Assembly: GCA_964432485.1 (NCBI GenBank)
Contig: CAYSNP010000005.1
Coordinates: forward strand, 1-63,717
Length of the DNA: 63,717 bases
Direction of reading: 5' to 3'
Source: CAYSNP01 sp964432485
Lineage (GTDB): Bacteria; Bacillota; Clostridia; Christensenellales; DTU072
Position 1 is the first letter of the stretch; each line of letters begins with the position of its first letter. This document shows positions 63,322 through 63,717 of the stretch, piece after piece. The notes below the pieces were generated by a model that was given only the letters and a program-made list of their open reading frames with translations, made no database searches and was not told the origin of the DNA. The position numbers and the translations under genes were made by a program.

Positions 63322-63717
63322 ATGAGCGAACTAGAATCATTAAAAAGTGTATTTAAGGATAAGATATTCAAAATCCCCGATTATCAAAGAGGCTATGCTT
63401 GGGAAAAACAACAATTAACTGATTTTTGGGAAGATATTATAAATCTTCCCGACAGCAAATATCATTATACAGGTCTGCTTTCTTTAAAAGAAGCTACTAA
63501 AGAGGAATGGGAAAAATGGCATGAGGAAAAATGGCTCATTGAAGATAGAGGCTATAAAGCTTACTATGTTGTTGATGGGCAACAAAGATTAACCACATTT
63601 ATCATTTTTATTCAATGCCTTTTTAATTTAGCTAAAAAATATTCAATTACTGATGATGAAGAAAAAACTTATTTAGGTACATTTAATTTAAAGCAAATCA
63701 AAGAAGCATATTTGGTT
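63322..63717 (+). CDS. DUF262 (GmrS-like ParB-fold) protein, cut by the window end
   Basis: The first 132 residues are visible. IPDYQRGYAWE and VVDGQQRLTT are the two DUF262 signatures, the latter the nucleotide-binding/hydrolysis motif of GmrS-type type IV restriction proteins. AGAAGGAAAA precedes the ATG. The frame is open to the window end, so the C-terminal nuclease (DUF1524/HNH), if any, is outside. Likely a defence gene (inference). Confidence 0.8.
   Translation, partial: MSELESLKSVFKDKIFKIPDYQRGYAWEKQQLTDFWEDIINLPDSKYHYTGLLSLKEATKEEWEKWHEEKWLIEDRGYKAYYVVDGQQRLTTFIIFIQCLFNLAKKYSITDDEEKTYLGTFNLKQIKEAYLV

Noticed and set aside
1..63717. Insertion sequences or phage genes
   Set aside because: No transposase, integrase or phage structural motif was found in any frame I read.

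Overview
The window looks like a metagenome-assembled contig (one run of exactly 100 Ns) from an AT-rich, Gram-positive anaerobe, most likely a gut-type Clostridia (Bacillota). The reasons are many Cys-anchored lipoproteins, Msm/Ugp-type sugar ABC importers instead of SusC/D, LacI and XRE regulators, GPH symporters and strong AGGAGG ribosome sites. Names of domain families come from reading motifs; no search was run.

Layout. (1) 62-925: a nucleoside hydrolase, then a 0.2-kb direct repeat. (2) 1381-11575, minus strand: a run with a GH38-like alpha-mannosidase, three tandem GPH sugar symporters and three different phosphoesterases (PHP, calcineurin-like, NPP-like), perhaps for a phosphate-decorated mannose glycan. 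(3) 11623-13971: TMEM43-like and KamA-like genes. (4) 14185-18410: a small XRE regulator, divergent from a lipoprotein that I read as domains 1-3 of a cholesterol-dependent cytolysin with a glycine-rich/beta-solenoid C-terminus in place of domain 4, plus a companion glycine-rich lipoprotein. (5) 18900-20462: an aldo/keto reductase, the gap, and a truncated nucleoside phosphorylase. (6) 20495-45242, minus strand: a 13-gene, nearly gapless mannoside locus. It holds GH130, GH125, a CBM32-GH130-like protein, a binding protein with two permeases and an ATPase, a DUF1861-like protein and several very large adhesive/glycan-binding lipoproteins with X2-like repeats. A LacI regulator is divergent at 45411, and a phosphohexomutase that could take the mannose-1-phosphate made by GH130 follows at 46415.

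(7) 48853-57019: a separate, AT-rich three-gene operon with its own promoter, abutting the 3' end of tRNA-Arg(ACG). It encodes a 2135-aa protein (GHKL ATPase, two phosphoribosyltransferase-like domains, degenerate C-terminal GHKL), a stand-alone receiver domain and a DUF2971 protein. This is my best candidate for an undescribed system: a phosphorelay-like signalling or defence module. (8) 57163-63717: another GPH transporter, an AAA+/DUF4143 ATPase bracketed by 23-bp tandem repeats, a frameshifted remnant beside a second, unrelated 23-bp array, an AbrB-ABC exporter operon, a 129-bp direct repeat, and the start of a DUF262 (GmrS-like) gene running off the end.

How parts work together. The large lipoproteins and secreted enzymes of region 6 would hold and trim mannose-rich glycans at the surface, the ABC importer would bring oligomannosides in, GH130 would phosphorolyse them, and the mutase would feed Man-6-P/Glc-6-P to glycolysis, under LacI control. 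Region 4 looks like a regulated pore-forming or surface module. Regions 7-8 look like accessory, possibly defensive DNA.
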